NCBI RefSeq assembly: GCF_000829375.1
Contig: NZ_AP014624.1
Location: 2,914,001-2,978,000, forward strand
Length of the DNA: 64,000 bases
Direction of reading: 5' to 3'
Source: Chryseobacterium sp. StRB126
GTDB lineage: Bacteria; Bacteroidota; Bacteroidia; Flavobacteriales; Weeksellaceae
In this document: in pieces, positions 27,193 to 36,226 of the stretch
How the letters are laid out: every line of letters begins with the position of its first letter
Numbering within the stretch: position 1 is the stretch's first letter
Made by a program: the position numbers and the translations under genes
The notes under the pieces: model-generated
Seen by the model: the letters and a program-made list of their open reading frames with translations, nothing else
The model's database searches: none
What the model was told of the DNA's origin: nothing

Positions 27193-27924
27193 TTAAGCTT
27201 CAATAATAGCTTTATTCAGGTCATGATAAAGAAGGATCTTCCAATTGCTCTCTTTCGCTTCTTTTTCCCATAAAAGCCTTAATTCCATTGCTTTTCTGCC
27301 ATCAAAATCACTTTTGTATGCCAAATGGTATTTTAAATATGATGCTTGTGGAAGGTCATCTGCTCCATAGAAAACCGTTTCTTTATTTTCCCGGATCCAG
27401 AACACCTGCATAAATGGGGTATGGCCACCTACCACTTCATATGAGATTTCATCCGTAATCTGCCCTTTGTCATCATTCATCCAGATAATATGAGGCAGTT
27501 GAATCAGTTTTTCTAAAATATCAAAATCAAAAGAGGGATTTCCTTTATTTTCCATTGCGAAATCCAACTCTCGTTTTTGGATATAAATCTGAGCATTAGG
27601 AAAAGTTGCTTCATAACCACCATCTGTAAGTGTTACTGCCCCCTCAATATGATCTTTATGAAGATGAGAGAGAAGGAGTTTTGTAATCTGTTCAGGCCGT
27701 ATATTTTCTCTTTCAAGAATTTCTGAAACTACAGTGTTCCCAGCCTCATTTTTCCAGCCAATGCCAGCATCTAAGAGGATATAATCGTTTTCAGTAATGA
27801 TAAGAAAAGGCTGGACAGACATTTTTATTCCGGTAACGGTATCAAAGTTTTCTTCTGTTAAAAGGGTAAAGTCTTTGGTTTTACTTGCAGAGAAATTACC
27901 TTCTTTGAGTGGAATGATTTTCAT
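27193..27924 (-). CDS. MBL-fold metallo-hydrolase
   Basis: 243 residues from the ATG at 27924 (KIIPLKEGNFSASKTKDF start); the frame also offers an ATG at 27972, 32 bp from the upstream stop. The metal motif is LLSHLHKDHIEG (HxHxDH), with VVGGHTPF and FYGADDLPQ further on supplying the remaining ligands. The overall order resembles lactonase/AHL-hydrolase-type MBL enzymes, so a small lactone or ester is a plausible substrate. It is downstream of an NrtR-like Nudix regulator on the same strand and probably in its operon. Confidence 0.82.
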   Translation of the reverse strand: MKIIPLKEGNFSASKTKDFTLLTEENFDTVTGIKMSVQPFLIITENDYILLDAGIGWKNEAGNTVVSEILERENIRPEQITKLLLSHLHKDHIEGAVTLTDGGYEATFPNAQIYIQKRELDFAMENKGNPSFDFDILEKLIQLPHIIWMNDDKGQITDEISYEVVGGHTPFMQVFWIRENKETVFYGADDLPQASYLKYHLAYKSDFDGRKAMELRLLWEKEAKESNWKILLYHDLNKAIIEA

Positions 27925-28004
27925 GATGCAAATTTCCTGAATATTTTCAACATCCAAAAGGTTTTTCATCAATAGATATCATCGGTAAAAACAATGGAAG
28001 AACC

Positions 28005-28763
28005 TTACCAGTTGTTCAAACCGTCTTCCAAAGCTTTCTCATAATTTTCTATATCAAAGGAGTAAAGATCGGGAGATCTGTGAGCGCCTACATATTTTTG
28101 TTCATCAAGTTTTTTTAAAACATTCAGATTTTTAATTTTTCTGTAGAAATTCCCTCGGTTAAGTGATTTGCCTAATATTGCCTCGTATAGTTTCTGTAGT
28201 TCCGGAAGGGTGAATTTTTCCGGCATCAGATTGTATCCAATGGGTTTGGTAGATATTTTTTCGCGTAAAGTAAGCAATGCTTTTTCAATAATTTCACGGT
28301 GATCCATTCCAAGAACAATTTCAGGAAGTTGACGCAGATACACCCATTCACAGGCTTCACTTACATCATCGGCTACAGGATTAATTTCAGAGGAATTATA
28401 AAGCGCATAATATCCTACGGAAATAAACCGCTGCTTTTGGAACAGGGTTTCATCAAACTCATCAAAATAGAGCTGACTTCTGTTTTTTCTTCCAAAAACA
28501 CCGAATTCTTCCAGAAATACATCAGTAACACCTGCTCTGTCTTTCAACACTCTTACTACTGCTTCATCCAGATCATCATCTCTTCTTACATAACCACCCG
28601 GCAGAAGCCACTGTTTTTTATAATTCATTCTTACCAGTAATACCTTAAGCTCATTCTGGTCAAAACCAAAAACAACCGGGTCCACTGAAATATGGGGAAG
28701 ATAAAGTTCTTTTGCTTCTGCAGATTTCTGTAAGATCTGTTCTCTGGAATCCATATAATCCAT
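28005..28763 (-). CDS. NrtR-like Nudix-domain transcriptional regulator
   Basis: 252 residues. Residues about 20-155 are a Nudix fold (SVDPVVFGFDQNELKVLLVRM; WLLPGGYV). The Nudix box after GGYVRRDDDLDEA reads RVLKDRAGV, so the REUxEE catalytic glutamates are lost, as in regulators of the NrtR family that bind rather than cleave ADP-ribose-like ligands. Residues about 175-245 form the winged helix (FTLPELQKLYEAIL; NRGNFYRKIKNLNVL). Divergent from the MFS gene at 28990 and upstream of an MBL hydrolase. Confidence 0.85.
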   Translation of the reverse strand: MDYMDSREQILQKSAEAKELYLPHISVDPVVFGFDQNELKVLLVRMNYKKQWLLPGGYVRRDDDLDEAVVRVLKDRAGVTDVFLEEFGVFGRKNRSQLYFDEFDETLFQKQRFISVGYYALYNSSEINPVADDVSEACEWVYLRQLPEIVLGMDHREIIEKALLTLREKISTKPIGYNLMPEKFTLPELQKLYEAILGKSLNRGNFYRKIKNLNVLKKLDEQKYVGAHRSPDLYSFDIENYEKALEDGLNNW

Positions 28764-28989
28764 AAAAATAAATGTGTGTTATTACAAATGTAAAGATAAA
28801 ATTGGATAATACTTAAAAAAAACTCCTTGTTGGAGCAGGTTATAAGAAAAAGACATATAACACTTACAGGTGAAATCAATTATAATAAATCTGTCTTTTT
28901 TATGAAAATGACTATCTTTGAGGTCATTAAAAAATAGATCCAAAACATTCAGTCATCAGGATATATTTCTATTCAATAAAAATTTTAAG

Positions 28990-30174
28990 ATGCAGGTGAA
29001 TTCTACCAACGCTATTTCCAGAACAGTGGTCTGGTTAATGGCTATTATTTCAGGACTTGTAGTGGCCAACAATTATTACAACCAGCCTTTACTGGCATTG
29101 ATCTCTGAAGATCTCCATGTTTCTGAAGCGGCTGCCAGCAAAATTTCCGTTCTTACCCAGATCGGGTACGCTCTAGGATTATTACTGATTGTACCGCTTG
29201 GAGATAAGTTTTTCCGTAAAAAATTAATCCTGATTGATCTTTTTCTTGTTTTTGGATCTCTGCTTTGGATGACCTTTGCTAACCAATTATGGATGTTATA
29301 TGCTGCCAGTTTATTGATAGGGGCTACTTCTGTAATCCCTCAACTGTTTGTGCCCATTGCAGCTGAATTGTCCTCAGATAAAGAAAAATCTGCCAATATC
29401 GGATTGGTAATGTCCGGACTTTTATTAGGAATTCTTCTTTCCCGTTTCATTGGCGGTATTGTAGGGGAAGTATGGGGCTGGAGAGCCATGTTTGGAATTG
29501 CTGCGGGATTAATGATTTTAGTCTGGCTGGCAGTGTATAAAATGCTTCCGGAACTATCTCCCAATTTCAAAGGTAATTACAAAGAATTGATGAGCTCCGT
29601 AGTTCATCTTGCTAAAACACAACCGATTCTTCAGCTGGCTTCTTTCCGTGGGGCTATGGCTTTTGGATCTATGTGTGCATTATTTACAACATTGGTTTTT
29701 CATATGGAAAAACCGCCTTTTAACGCAGGCTCATCTGTGGTAGGGAGTTTTGGTCTTGCTGGAGCTGTGGGTGCTTTAGCAGCAGCAAAAGTAGGAAATC
29801 TTCAAAAATACTTAGATATCAACCGTATCATATTGTACTCACTGCTGATTCTTATTGGAAGCTGGGGATTCACTTATTTTGCCGGAGAAACCTATTGGGG
29901 TTTAATTGTAGGAGTAATCCTGGTAGATCTTGGGGTGCAATCCAGCCATATTATGAACCAGACCAATTACTTTTTAATTAAATCCAATGCTGTAAACAGG
30001 CTGAATACAGTGTATATGGTATCTTATTTCATTGGAGGTTCACTAGGAACATGGCTGGCATCTGTTGCTTGGCAGAAAGCACAATGGGCAGGCGTTTGCG
30101 CTGTAGGAACTATCTTTGGCGTTTTGGCTTTAATTGCTCATATCTTATTTTGTAATAAAGTCAATAAATCATAA
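28990..30174 (+). CDS. MFS transporter (DHA1-type)
   Basis: 394 residues from the ATG at 28990; the open frame reaches 28918 but that part overlaps a TATCTTTG promoter box at 28913-28920. Hydrophobic throughout, twelve helices expected. Family signs are the N-terminal VVANNYYNQPLLALISEDL segment, loop-2 PLGDKFFRKKLIL and RFIGGIVGEVWGWRAMFGIA. This type exports drugs or sugars from the cytoplasm. It is divergent from the NrtR-like regulator, so the two may be linked in regulation. Confidence 0.85.
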   Translation: MQVNSTNAISRTVVWLMAIISGLVVANNYYNQPLLALISEDLHVSEAAASKISVLTQIGYALGLLLIVPLGDKFFRKKLILIDLFLVFGSLLWMTFANQLWMLYAASLLIGATSVIPQLFVPIAAELSSDKEKSANIGLVMSGLLLGILLSRFIGGIVGEVWGWRAMFGIAAGLMILVWLAVYKMLPELSPNFKGNYKELMSSVVHLAKTQPILQLASFRGAMAFGSMCALFTTLVFHMEKPPFNAGSSVVGSFGLAGAVGALAAAKVGNLQKYLDINRIILYSLLILIGSWGFTYFAGETYWGLIVGVILVDLGVQSSHIMNQTNYFLIKSNAVNRLNTVYMVSYFIGGSLGTWLASVAWQKAQWAGVCAVGTIFGVLALIAHILFCNKVNKS

Positions 30175-30177
30175 ACT

Positions 30178-30245
30178 GTGCTGGAAAACGCAAAGGAGGC
30201 AAGAGGCTACTACAATTGTGTATATTTTTAAGGTGAAAAATATTT
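30178..30245. repeat. dispersed GGAAAACGCAAAGG element
   Basis: A degenerate copy with CTGGAAAACGCAAAGGAGGCAAG at the left and TTTAAGGTGAAAAATATTTCC at the right, placed between convergent genes ending at 30174 and 30291. Confidence 0.5.
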
Positions 30246-30290
30246 CCACTTCACTTATATAAAGTTTTCAGCAAAGAAGATTTACATATG

Positions 30291-30671
30291 CTATTTTGTA
30301 TTACATCCTTCCTGCTTTTCAATAAATTTCCTATGCTTCCCGCCCCAAGTATTTAATGCATCCCATATAGGAATCAGTTCTCTGGCAATATCAGTAAGCT
30401 CGTAATCTACTCTTGGCGGAACTTCCGCATATACTGTTCTTTTTACCAATCCTTCCTTTTCAAGTTCCTTCAACTGAAGCGTAAGCATTCTTTCTGTGAT
30501 TCCCGGAATAGCTCTTTTAATTTCACTGAAGCGTAATTTATTATCTTTTAATTTACTCAGAATAAACAACTTCCATCTTCCACCGATCTTACATACGGCA
30601 TAGCTCAAATCACACTCCTGAATATATTGTTTGTTGATATTATTGGTTGAATTCTCTTTTATCTTACCCAT
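30291..30671 (-). CDS. HxlR family transcriptional regulator
   Basis: 126 residues from the ATG at 30671, where homologous sequence begins; the frame extends to 30749. The winged helix is typical: CDLSYAVCKIGGRWKLFILSKL, then LRFSEIKRAIPGITERMLTLQLKEL and RTVYAEVPPRVDYELT. HxlR proteins are small dimeric regulators, often redox- or electrophile-responsive. It is divergent from an esterase, MFS and DsbA gene group at 30817 onward, which is its probable target; the shared gap contains the sequences TACCATACATTGG and GCAAATGTAAGGTA. Confidence 0.9.
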   Translation of the reverse strand: MGKIKENSTNNINKQYIQECDLSYAVCKIGGRWKLFILSKLKDNKLRFSEIKRAIPGITERMLTLQLKELEKEGLVKRTVYAEVPPRVDYELTDIARELIPIWDALNTWGGKHRKFIEKQEGCNTK

Positions 30672-30816
30672 ACTTACAAATTTGTTCGTACCATACATTG
30701 GTCTGTATATAGTGCAAATGTAAGGTATGAAAACTAATTTTGTCCCCATAAAAGCAGATAAATAACAATAGCGCTACTGTTCACTGCAAACAATATTAAC
30801 TTAAAATTACAATAAA

Positions 30817-31737
30817 ATGCAGTTGACTCCTAAAATCAGTCAGATTTTAAACCATTTGGAAAAAATACAGTCTTTTAACCCACAAAATCCATTGGATGAT
30901 GCCCGAAAATATCTTGAAGTAATGTCTTTACAGCTTAGTGCTAAAAAAGAAGCCGTTGCTATGATTGAAGAACTGGATATTCCAATGGAAACCCATCAAA
31001 TTCCTATCAGAATCTATCGTCCAAAGGGAAAAACCGTTCAGAAATCTTCAGCCATTGTTTATCTTCATGGCGGATGGTTTATTGCCGGTGGCTATGAAAC
31101 CCATGATGCGGTAGTCCGTAAAATAGCCAATGCAACAGGATCTGCCGTTATTTTTATAGATTATCGCCTTGCTCCGGAACATCCTTTTCCTGCAGGTTTA
31201 AATGATTGTCTTGATGTTGTACAGTGGATTATAGATAATGCAGACTCCTTAGGAATTGATCAAGATCAGATCGGAATTATAGGAGATAGTGCAGGGGGTG
31301 CTTTATCAACGGCTGTTTCTACCCAAATTGGAGAACTCTTTAAATTTCAGGTTCTGATTTATCCTGCTGTAGACAATCAGCTTAACACAAAAACCTGGGA
31401 AATTTATGAAAACGGGCCGGTTCTCAATAAGCAAGGGGGAGTAGATGCCTGGAACTCGTATCTTCCCAATGGGGAAAGCAATAACCCACTGGCGATTCCT
31501 GTTTTAATAAAGGATTTCAAAAATACTCCATCAACACTGATTATTATTGCGGAACATGATCCTTTGGCGGATGATGCAAGACATCTTGCTGAAAATATGC
31601 AAAATGCCGGAGTTCCCCTAACTACAAGCTTTTACAAAGATATGGTTCATGGCTTTATGCACATGGGCGAAATTTTGGAAGAAACGCAGCTGGCCGTTAA
31701 TGAAATGGCAGATTTTGCTCAGCAACATTTTAAATAA
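30817..31737 (+). CDS. Alpha/beta hydrolase (hormone-sensitive-lipase-type esterase)
   Basis: 306 residues, cytoplasmic. The oxyanion HGGW is at residues 84-87 and the nucleophile S158 lies in GDSAGG. The acid is in AEHDPLADD and the histidine in MVHGFMHM. These define the HSL-like (family IV) esterases that hydrolyse short-chain esters. It is divergent from an HxlR regulator and followed 20 bp later by an MFS exporter, suggesting detoxification of an ester compound followed by export (inference). Confidence 0.88.
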   Translation: MQLTPKISQILNHLEKIQSFNPQNPLDDARKYLEVMSLQLSAKKEAVAMIEELDIPMETHQIPIRIYRPKGKTVQKSSAIVYLHGGWFIAGGYETHDAVVRKIANATGSAVIFIDYRLAPEHPFPAGLNDCLDVVQWIIDNADSLGIDQDQIGIIGDSAGGALSTAVSTQIGELFKFQVLIYPAVDNQLNTKTWEIYENGPVLNKQGGVDAWNSYLPNGESNNPLAIPVLIKDFKNTPSTLIIIAEHDPLADDARHLAENMQNAGVPLTTSFYKDMVHGFMHMGEILEETQLAVNEMADFAQQHFK

Positions 31738-31757
31738 ACCCATCCAAAGAAATAATC

Positions 31758-32924
31758 ATGAAAAAGTATGCCTACATCGGATGTTTGGGATTTATTGCTG
31801 TGATTACAACAGAATTCGGAATCATTGGAATCCTGCCACAGGTGGCTGAGTATTATAAAATCAGTATAGACAAAGCAGGTTATCTTTTAAGTGCTTTTGC
31901 TTTGGTTATTGCTCTTACAGGACCTTTTATGACTTTACTTACTTCGGGGATTAATCGTAAAAAGGTAATGACAGCTTCTATCCTTATGTTCCTCATCACC
32001 GGAATTATCTCTTCATTTTCGCCTCCTTTCTGGCTGTTGATGCTGGTAAGAATTCTTCCTGCATTTTTACAGCCTGTATATATTGCAACAGCACTGTCTG
32101 TAGCGATATCCGGAGCTGATAACAGTAAGAAAAATGAGCTGATGAGCACTGTGTTCAATGGGGTTGCCATAGCGATGGTTACTACGGTTCCTTTTGCTAC
32201 CTGGATTTCGGGGCTCTATTCATGGGAATATTCGTTTATGATACAGGCTGCCGTGAGTTTGGTTGCATTGGGAACCATTCATTTTCTTCTTCCGTCAATG
32301 CCTGTCAAAGAAAAAAAGTCATATGGAAGCCAGATTAAAATCTTAAAGCAACCTCCGTTTATTTTGAGTACGCTTACTAACTTTTTTATGATTACTGCCT
32401 GGTTTTCCACATATAGTTATTTTGCTGATTATCTGGGAAAAGCCAAAGGAATGGATACTTCAATGGTAAGCTATATGTTATTTCTATTCGGAATTATTGG
32501 GATTATTGCGAACAAAATTGCTGGTAAAATGCTCAATAAAAATGTAACGGTAACGCTGGCGTTTTTTCTTTCCGGGACCATCCTAATTCCTGTATTATTA
32601 TATGTTTCAGATGGAAACTTATTAGCCACTATCTTTGTAATAGGAATCTGGGGATTTCTTTATTCTCCGAGCTTTCTGAATGCTTCTACGTATATGATCT
32701 CGGCAGCTCCTGATGCGTTGGAATTTGCAAACAGCCTGGCCACTTCATTCGGAAATCTGGGAGTTACTTTAGGAACAACGATCGGTGGCTGGATTATTAT
32801 TACCAAAGGAGTAGAGTACACCCCCTGGATAGGCTTTATTTTCGGGATTCTTGCATTTCTGATGATGATAGTAAGGAATATCGTTGAAAAAAAAGGAGAG
32901 GTTATTTCTGGTTGTCCGGAATAA
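31758..32924 (+). CDS. MFS transporter, DHA1-type exporter
   Basis: 388 residues. Opening FIAVITTEFGIIGILPQVAEYY and loop-2 GINRKKVMTASILM are typical of AraJ/YdhP-type DHA1 exporters. Twelve helices expected. The gene starts 20 bp after the esterase stop, so the two probably form an operon under the divergent HxlR regulator. Substrate unknown. Confidence 0.87.
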   Translation: MKKYAYIGCLGFIAVITTEFGIIGILPQVAEYYKISIDKAGYLLSAFALVIALTGPFMTLLTSGINRKKVMTASILMFLITGIISSFSPPFWLLMLVRILPAFLQPVYIATALSVAISGADNSKKNELMSTVFNGVAIAMVTTVPFATWISGLYSWEYSFMIQAAVSLVALGTIHFLLPSMPVKEKKSYGSQIKILKQPPFILSTLTNFFMITAWFSTYSYFADYLGKAKGMDTSMVSYMLFLFGIIGIIANKIAGKMLNKNVTVTLAFFLSGTILIPVLLYVSDGNLLATIFVIGIWGFLYSPSFLNASTYMISAAPDALEFANSLATSFGNLGVTLGTTIGGWIIITKGVEYTPWIGFIFGILAFLMMIVRNIVEKKGEVISGCPE

Positions 32925-32958
32925 ATGTAACAAATTTTATTACATTAAAATAAATCCG

Positions 32959-32966
32959 TATCTTTG
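32959..32966 (+). promoter_or_regulatory. -7 box of the DsbA-family gene
   Basis: TATCTTTG matches TAnnTTTG and lies 31 bp before the ATG at 32998, giving the DsbA-like gene its own promoter besides any read-through from the MFS gene. Confidence 0.5.
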
Positions 32967-32997
32967 TTATGCTAAATTCGAATTAAAATTAAATAGA

Positions 32998-33699
32998 ATG
33001 AAAATAGAAATCTGGTCGGATGTAATGTGTCCGTTTTGCTATATCGGGAAAAATAATTTTGAACAGGCATTAGAAAAACTGCCATTTAAAGATGAAGTGG
33101 AAGTAGAGTGGAAAAGCTTTCAGCTTGATCCAACGTTAGATGCTAATACAACTCAAGATACCATCCAATATTTCAGAGAGAAAAAAGGTGTAGGTGAAGC
33201 TCAGGCAAGTCAGATGCTGGCTCAGGTTACCCAAATGGGAAAAGGAGCGGGTATTGACTTTGATTTTGGAAAGACTTTAATCACCAATACTTTCAGCGCT
33301 CACAGACTGCTTCATTTGGCTAAAAAACATAACAAATCCAATGAAATGGAAGAAGCATTATTTATTGCTCATTTTATTGATGGTAAAAATGTAGGGGATA
33401 CCGAAGTATTAATTTCCCTTGCTGAAAACCTGGGTATTCCTCAAGAAGAAGCCAGAGAAGCTGTTACCTCTGATCAATTGGATTATGAAGTAAACCAGGA
33501 TATTATGGAGGCAAGAAACAATGGAGTTTCAGGTGTTCCTTTCTTTGTTCTGAACGGTAAATATGCAGTTTCAGGGGCACAGCCTGTAGAAGTTTTTGAA
33601 AATGCTTTACAGCAGACTTATAAAGAGACTGTAAGTCCTTTTAAAGATCTTTCGGGAGGCAATGGAGCTTCCTGTGATGCTGACGGATGCAGCATTTAA
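32998..33699 (+). CDS. DsbA family oxidoreductase (FrnE-like)
   Basis: 233 residues from the ATG at 32998; the frame runs back to 32884 inside the MFS gene. Active site C11-PF-C14 in DVMCPFCYIGK, then helical insertion, and the cis-proline region SGVPFFVLNGKYAVSGAQP near residue 180. These are the marks of FrnE/2-hydroxychromene-2-carboxylate isomerase-like thioredoxin-fold proteins. There is no signal peptide, so it acts in the cytoplasm, likely against oxidative or electrophile stress. A C-terminal CDADGC pair of cysteines is notable. Ends with a strong terminator. Confidence 0.9.
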   Translation: MKIEIWSDVMCPFCYIGKNNFEQALEKLPFKDEVEVEWKSFQLDPTLDANTTQDTIQYFREKKGVGEAQASQMLAQVTQMGKGAGIDFDFGKTLITNTFSAHRLLHLAKKHNKSNEMEEALFIAHFIDGKNVGDTEVLISLAENLGIPQEEAREAVTSDQLDYEVNQDIMEARNNGVSGVPFFVLNGKYAVSGAQPVEVFENALQQTYKETVSPFKDLSGGNGASCDADGCSI

Positions 33700-33705
33700 T
33701 CATAT

Positions 33706-33737
33706 AAACCCCAAGCTTTTTAGTTTGGGGTTTTTAA
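33706..33737 (+). terminator. terminator after the DsbA-family gene
   Basis: AAACCCCAA pairs with TTGGGGTTT around a short loop and is followed by T residues. Confidence 0.85.
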
Positions 33738-33860
33738 TATCAGCCTAATAATCTTTTTTAAGCATAATGGGAATATTTTTATATTTGAAAAAAACAATTT
33801 ATTAAAATAACTAACTTTCTGAGACTACTCTCAATTCTTTCCTATTTACTCATTATTTTG

Positions 33861-34175
33861 ATGGGTCAAATGATGGGTCTCCCTTTTATTTGTTGGCTTT
33901 TATTGACCATGTTTGATATCGGAAATATGGACCAAATATTTGCAATTTTGGGATTTGTAGGATTTATATTGAATTTTACAAAATGGAGAAACAAAACTTC
34001 AATAACCATTTTAAGTTTTCTTTTCATGCTCTCCCCACTCATTAGCAGAATGATTCAGACTCCTATTGAATTGTTTGATTATGCTGCATTTAAAATCCCT
34101 GTATTTGTTTTTATAATAGGATATAGTATTTTCATCGTTCTTAATCTAAGAAACAAAAAATTACAAGCTACATAA
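33861..34175 (+). CDS. Small hypothetical membrane protein
   Basis: 104 residues from the ATG at 33861, with three to four hydrophobic segments and no recognised family. The open frame continues upstream without a stop to 33789 and encodes a further hydrophobic helix-like stretch (LRLLSILSYLLIIL). A TATATTTG -7 box lies at 33780-33787. The true start may therefore be a rare codon such as the ATT at 33801, giving 124 residues. Placed between the DsbA-like gene and the nucleosidase; function unknown. Confidence 0.6.
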   Translation: MGQMMGLPFICWLLLTMFDIGNMDQIFAILGFVGFILNFTKWRNKTSITILSFLFMLSPLISRMIQTPIELFDYAAFKIPVFVFIIGYSIFIVLNLRNKKLQAT

Positions 34176-34202
34176 TCCTTCCGAAATCCGGCAAAACTCT
34201 TG

Positions 34203-34210
34203 TATCTTTG
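34203..34210 (+). promoter_or_regulatory. -7 box of the nucleosidase-GNAT operon
   Basis: TATCTTTG matches TAnnTTTG and lies 27 bp before the nucleosidase ATG at 34238. Confidence 0.5.
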
Positions 34211-34237
34211 TAATACAGTATAAATCTATATTTTTCA

Positions 34238-34819
34238 ATGATAAAAATTAATAATGAACTTCATTTTCCTATTGCAGACAGTCTTTTTGTTTTTGCACTG
34301 GATTCTGAAGCAGGAACAGTATTTGACGGGAAGAATAAACTGATAACAGGAATCGGTAAGGTAAATGCAGCGATAGAGCTTACTAGAGAAATTCACCTCA
34401 GAAAACCAAAATTAATTGTTAATCTGGGCTCTGCAGGAAGCAAAGGTTTTCATAAAGGAGAAGTGGTTTGCTGTACCAAATTTATCCAAAGAGATATGGA
34501 TGTGAGAGGTTTAGGTTTTAAGCTATATGAAACCCCATTATCCGGAGTTCCACCTGTTTTGGAATATGGATTGAAAATGGACAGTCTTAAAGAAGGAATT
34601 TGTGGAAGTGGTGACAGTTTCGAAATGAATCACTTGGAAACAGATTACAATATTGTAGATATGGAAGCCTATCCTTTAGCATTGATTGCACAAAAAGAAA
34701 GCATTCCGTTTCTATGTTTAAAATACATTTCTGATGACGCTGGAAGCGATGCTGCCGACGACTGGAGTGTACAGGTGCATCTTGCTTCTGAAGCGTTCAA
34801 AAAAATATTATTTTCATAA
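34238..34819 (+). CDS. Nucleosidase (MTA/SAH nucleosidase-like, phosphorylase superfamily)
   Basis: 193 residues, slightly short for the PNP/UDP superfamily. Seen are the substrate entry TGIGKVNAAIELT, LIVNLGSAGS, the purine-side EMNHLETDYNIVDMEAYPLA with the conserved M-E pair, and the base-proximal aspartate region ISDDAGSDAADDW. It cleaves the N-glycosidic bond of purine nucleosides, probably 5'-methylthioadenosine or S-adenosylhomocysteine. It starts an operon with the GNAT gene 10 bp downstream. Confidence 0.82.
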   Translation: MIKINNELHFPIADSLFVFALDSEAGTVFDGKNKLITGIGKVNAAIELTREIHLRKPKLIVNLGSAGSKGFHKGEVVCCTKFIQRDMDVRGLGFKLYETPLSGVPPVLEYGLKMDSLKEGICGSGDSFEMNHLETDYNIVDMEAYPLALIAQKESIPFLCLKYISDDAGSDAADDWSVQVHLASEAFKKILFS

Positions 34820-34829
34820 AATTTAAAAA

Positions 34830-35351
34830 ATGGCATCAATTATTATCAACAAAGCCTCTGCTGAAGATACAGATATTATCCAGAAGCTGGGTATTCAGAC
34901 TTTTTCTGAAACTTTCTCAAAAGACAATACTGAAGTAGCCATGGAAAAATATCTGAAAGAAAGCTTCAATACAGAAAAGATAACCGCTGAACTGAATAAT
35001 CCTGATTCTTTTTTTTATATTGCCTGGGAAGAGGATAATCCGGTTGGTTATCTGAAAGTCAATACCGGTAAAGCACAGACAGAGATACAGGGCGAAACCA
35101 GCCTTGAAATTGAAAGAATTTATGTGAAGAAAAGCCATCATGGCCAAAAAGTAGGACAGCTACTTTATGATCAGGCACTAAACACCGCTCAACATTTCAA
35201 AAAATCATATCTGTGGCTTGGAGTCTGGGAAGAAAACCTAAGGGCTTTAAACTTCTATAAAAAGAATGGCTTCGTTGAATTTGATAAACATATCTTCAGA
35301 CTTGGAGATGAGGAACAGACGGATCTGATGATGAAGAAAATTCTAGATTAA
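34830..35351 (+). CDS. GNAT family N-acetyltransferase
   Basis: 173 residues. Motif A for acetyl-CoA binding is IERIYVKKSHHGQKVGQLLYDQAL, with GQKVG in the place of the consensus R/QxxGxG/A. Motif B is LWLGVWEENLRALNFYKKNGF. Residues 1 to about 40 are the substrate-facing N-terminus with DTDIIQKLGIQTFSETF, a form common in PaiA/spermidine-like acetyltransferases. Co-transcribed with the nucleosidase gene 10 bp upstream; the link may be polyamine or methylthioadenosine metabolism (inference). Confidence 0.85.
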   Translation: MASIIINKASAEDTDIIQKLGIQTFSETFSKDNTEVAMEKYLKESFNTEKITAELNNPDSFFYIAWEEDNPVGYLKVNTGKAQTEIQGETSLEIERIYVKKSHHGQKVGQLLYDQALNTAQHFKKSYLWLGVWEENLRALNFYKKNGFVEFDKHIFRLGDEEQTDLMMKKILD

Positions 35352-35402
35352 AGATCAGCATCAATAAGATTTTTTCTCTCGCATTATGGAGATTACGCAG
35401 AT

Positions 35403-35497
35403 TTCTTGTTGCCACGAATGCACGAATATTTTTTATTTACATATAAAATCTATGTGCCTATGTGACAAAAAATAAAAAAGTATATTCGTGGAAGTCG
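35403..35497. repeat. dispersed CACGAAT hairpin element
   Basis: GCCACGAATGCACGAATA at 35411-35428 faces TATATTCGTGGAAG near 35480, with ACATATAAAATCTATGTG between. This copy combines the CACGAAT and ACAGAT forms seen elsewhere. Confidence 0.6.
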
Positions 35498-35538
35498 AAA
35501 TGCGTCTCCATATCATTTAATAGTTATTCTTTAACACC

Positions 35539-36117
35539 ATGAACAGTTCTGAATTTTTAAAACAAATTAACAGCTATTATCCATTATCAGAGGGCACTAC
35601 TTCTGCTATGGTGGCTATTTGCAGCGAAGAGCAGTATAAAAGAAATGATCTTCTTCTGGAATCCGGCAGCATGGCAAGGTATTACTACTTCATACAATCC
35701 GGATTAGTAGGGTATTACACAATGGATGATGAAGGAAACAGCATTTATAAAATTTTCTTTGAGGAAAACAGCTTTGTGGCTTCCACATCGGCTATTATCA
35801 AAAATGAACCGAGTGATTTCAATATTATTGCTCTGGAAGATTGCTCAGTCATTAAATATCCCGTAAAGGCCTACCGTGAACTATTGGAAAAGCACCATGA
35901 CCTTGCTCTTTTTCATATCCGGTATCTGGAGAAAAACTGGGTGGTTAAGAAGGAACCTCTAGAAGTTTCTTTAAAATTTGAAACCGCAAAACAACGGTAT
36001 TTATTATTGCTTGAAAATAAATCTCTGTATGAAAGATTGAAGCAACATCATATTGCTTCCTATCTGGGAATAACCCCTACACAATTAAGTCGTATAAAAA
36101 AAGAGATCAATGGATAA
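35539..36117 (+). CDS. Crp/Fnr family transcriptional regulator
   Basis: 192 residues. The beta-barrel sensor covers residues about 20-120 (YKRNDLLLESGSMARYYYFIQSGLVGYYTMDDEGNS), the dimerisation helix about 125-150 and a C-terminal helix-turn-helix (HHIASYLGITPTQLSRIKKE). No FNR cysteine cluster. The following gene is a KASIII-like protein on the same strand, 181 bp away, with a large inverted repeat in the gap that could be this protein's operator (inference). Confidence 0.87.
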   Translation: MNSSEFLKQINSYYPLSEGTTSAMVAICSEEQYKRNDLLLESGSMARYYYFIQSGLVGYYTMDDEGNSIYKIFFEENSFVASTSAIIKNEPSDFNIIALEDCSVIKYPVKAYRELLEKHHDLALFHIRYLEKNWVVKKEPLEVSLKFETAKQRYLLLLENKSLYERLKQHHIASYLGITPTQLSRIKKEING

Positions 36118-36226
36118 TATATCAATTCTCATTTTTTCTCTTAATTTCATATTTATCTTTACATAATAATTATTTATAATAGAATAATTTTTCGTAATAC
36201 AGTTTTAAATATAGTATATTTTTCTA

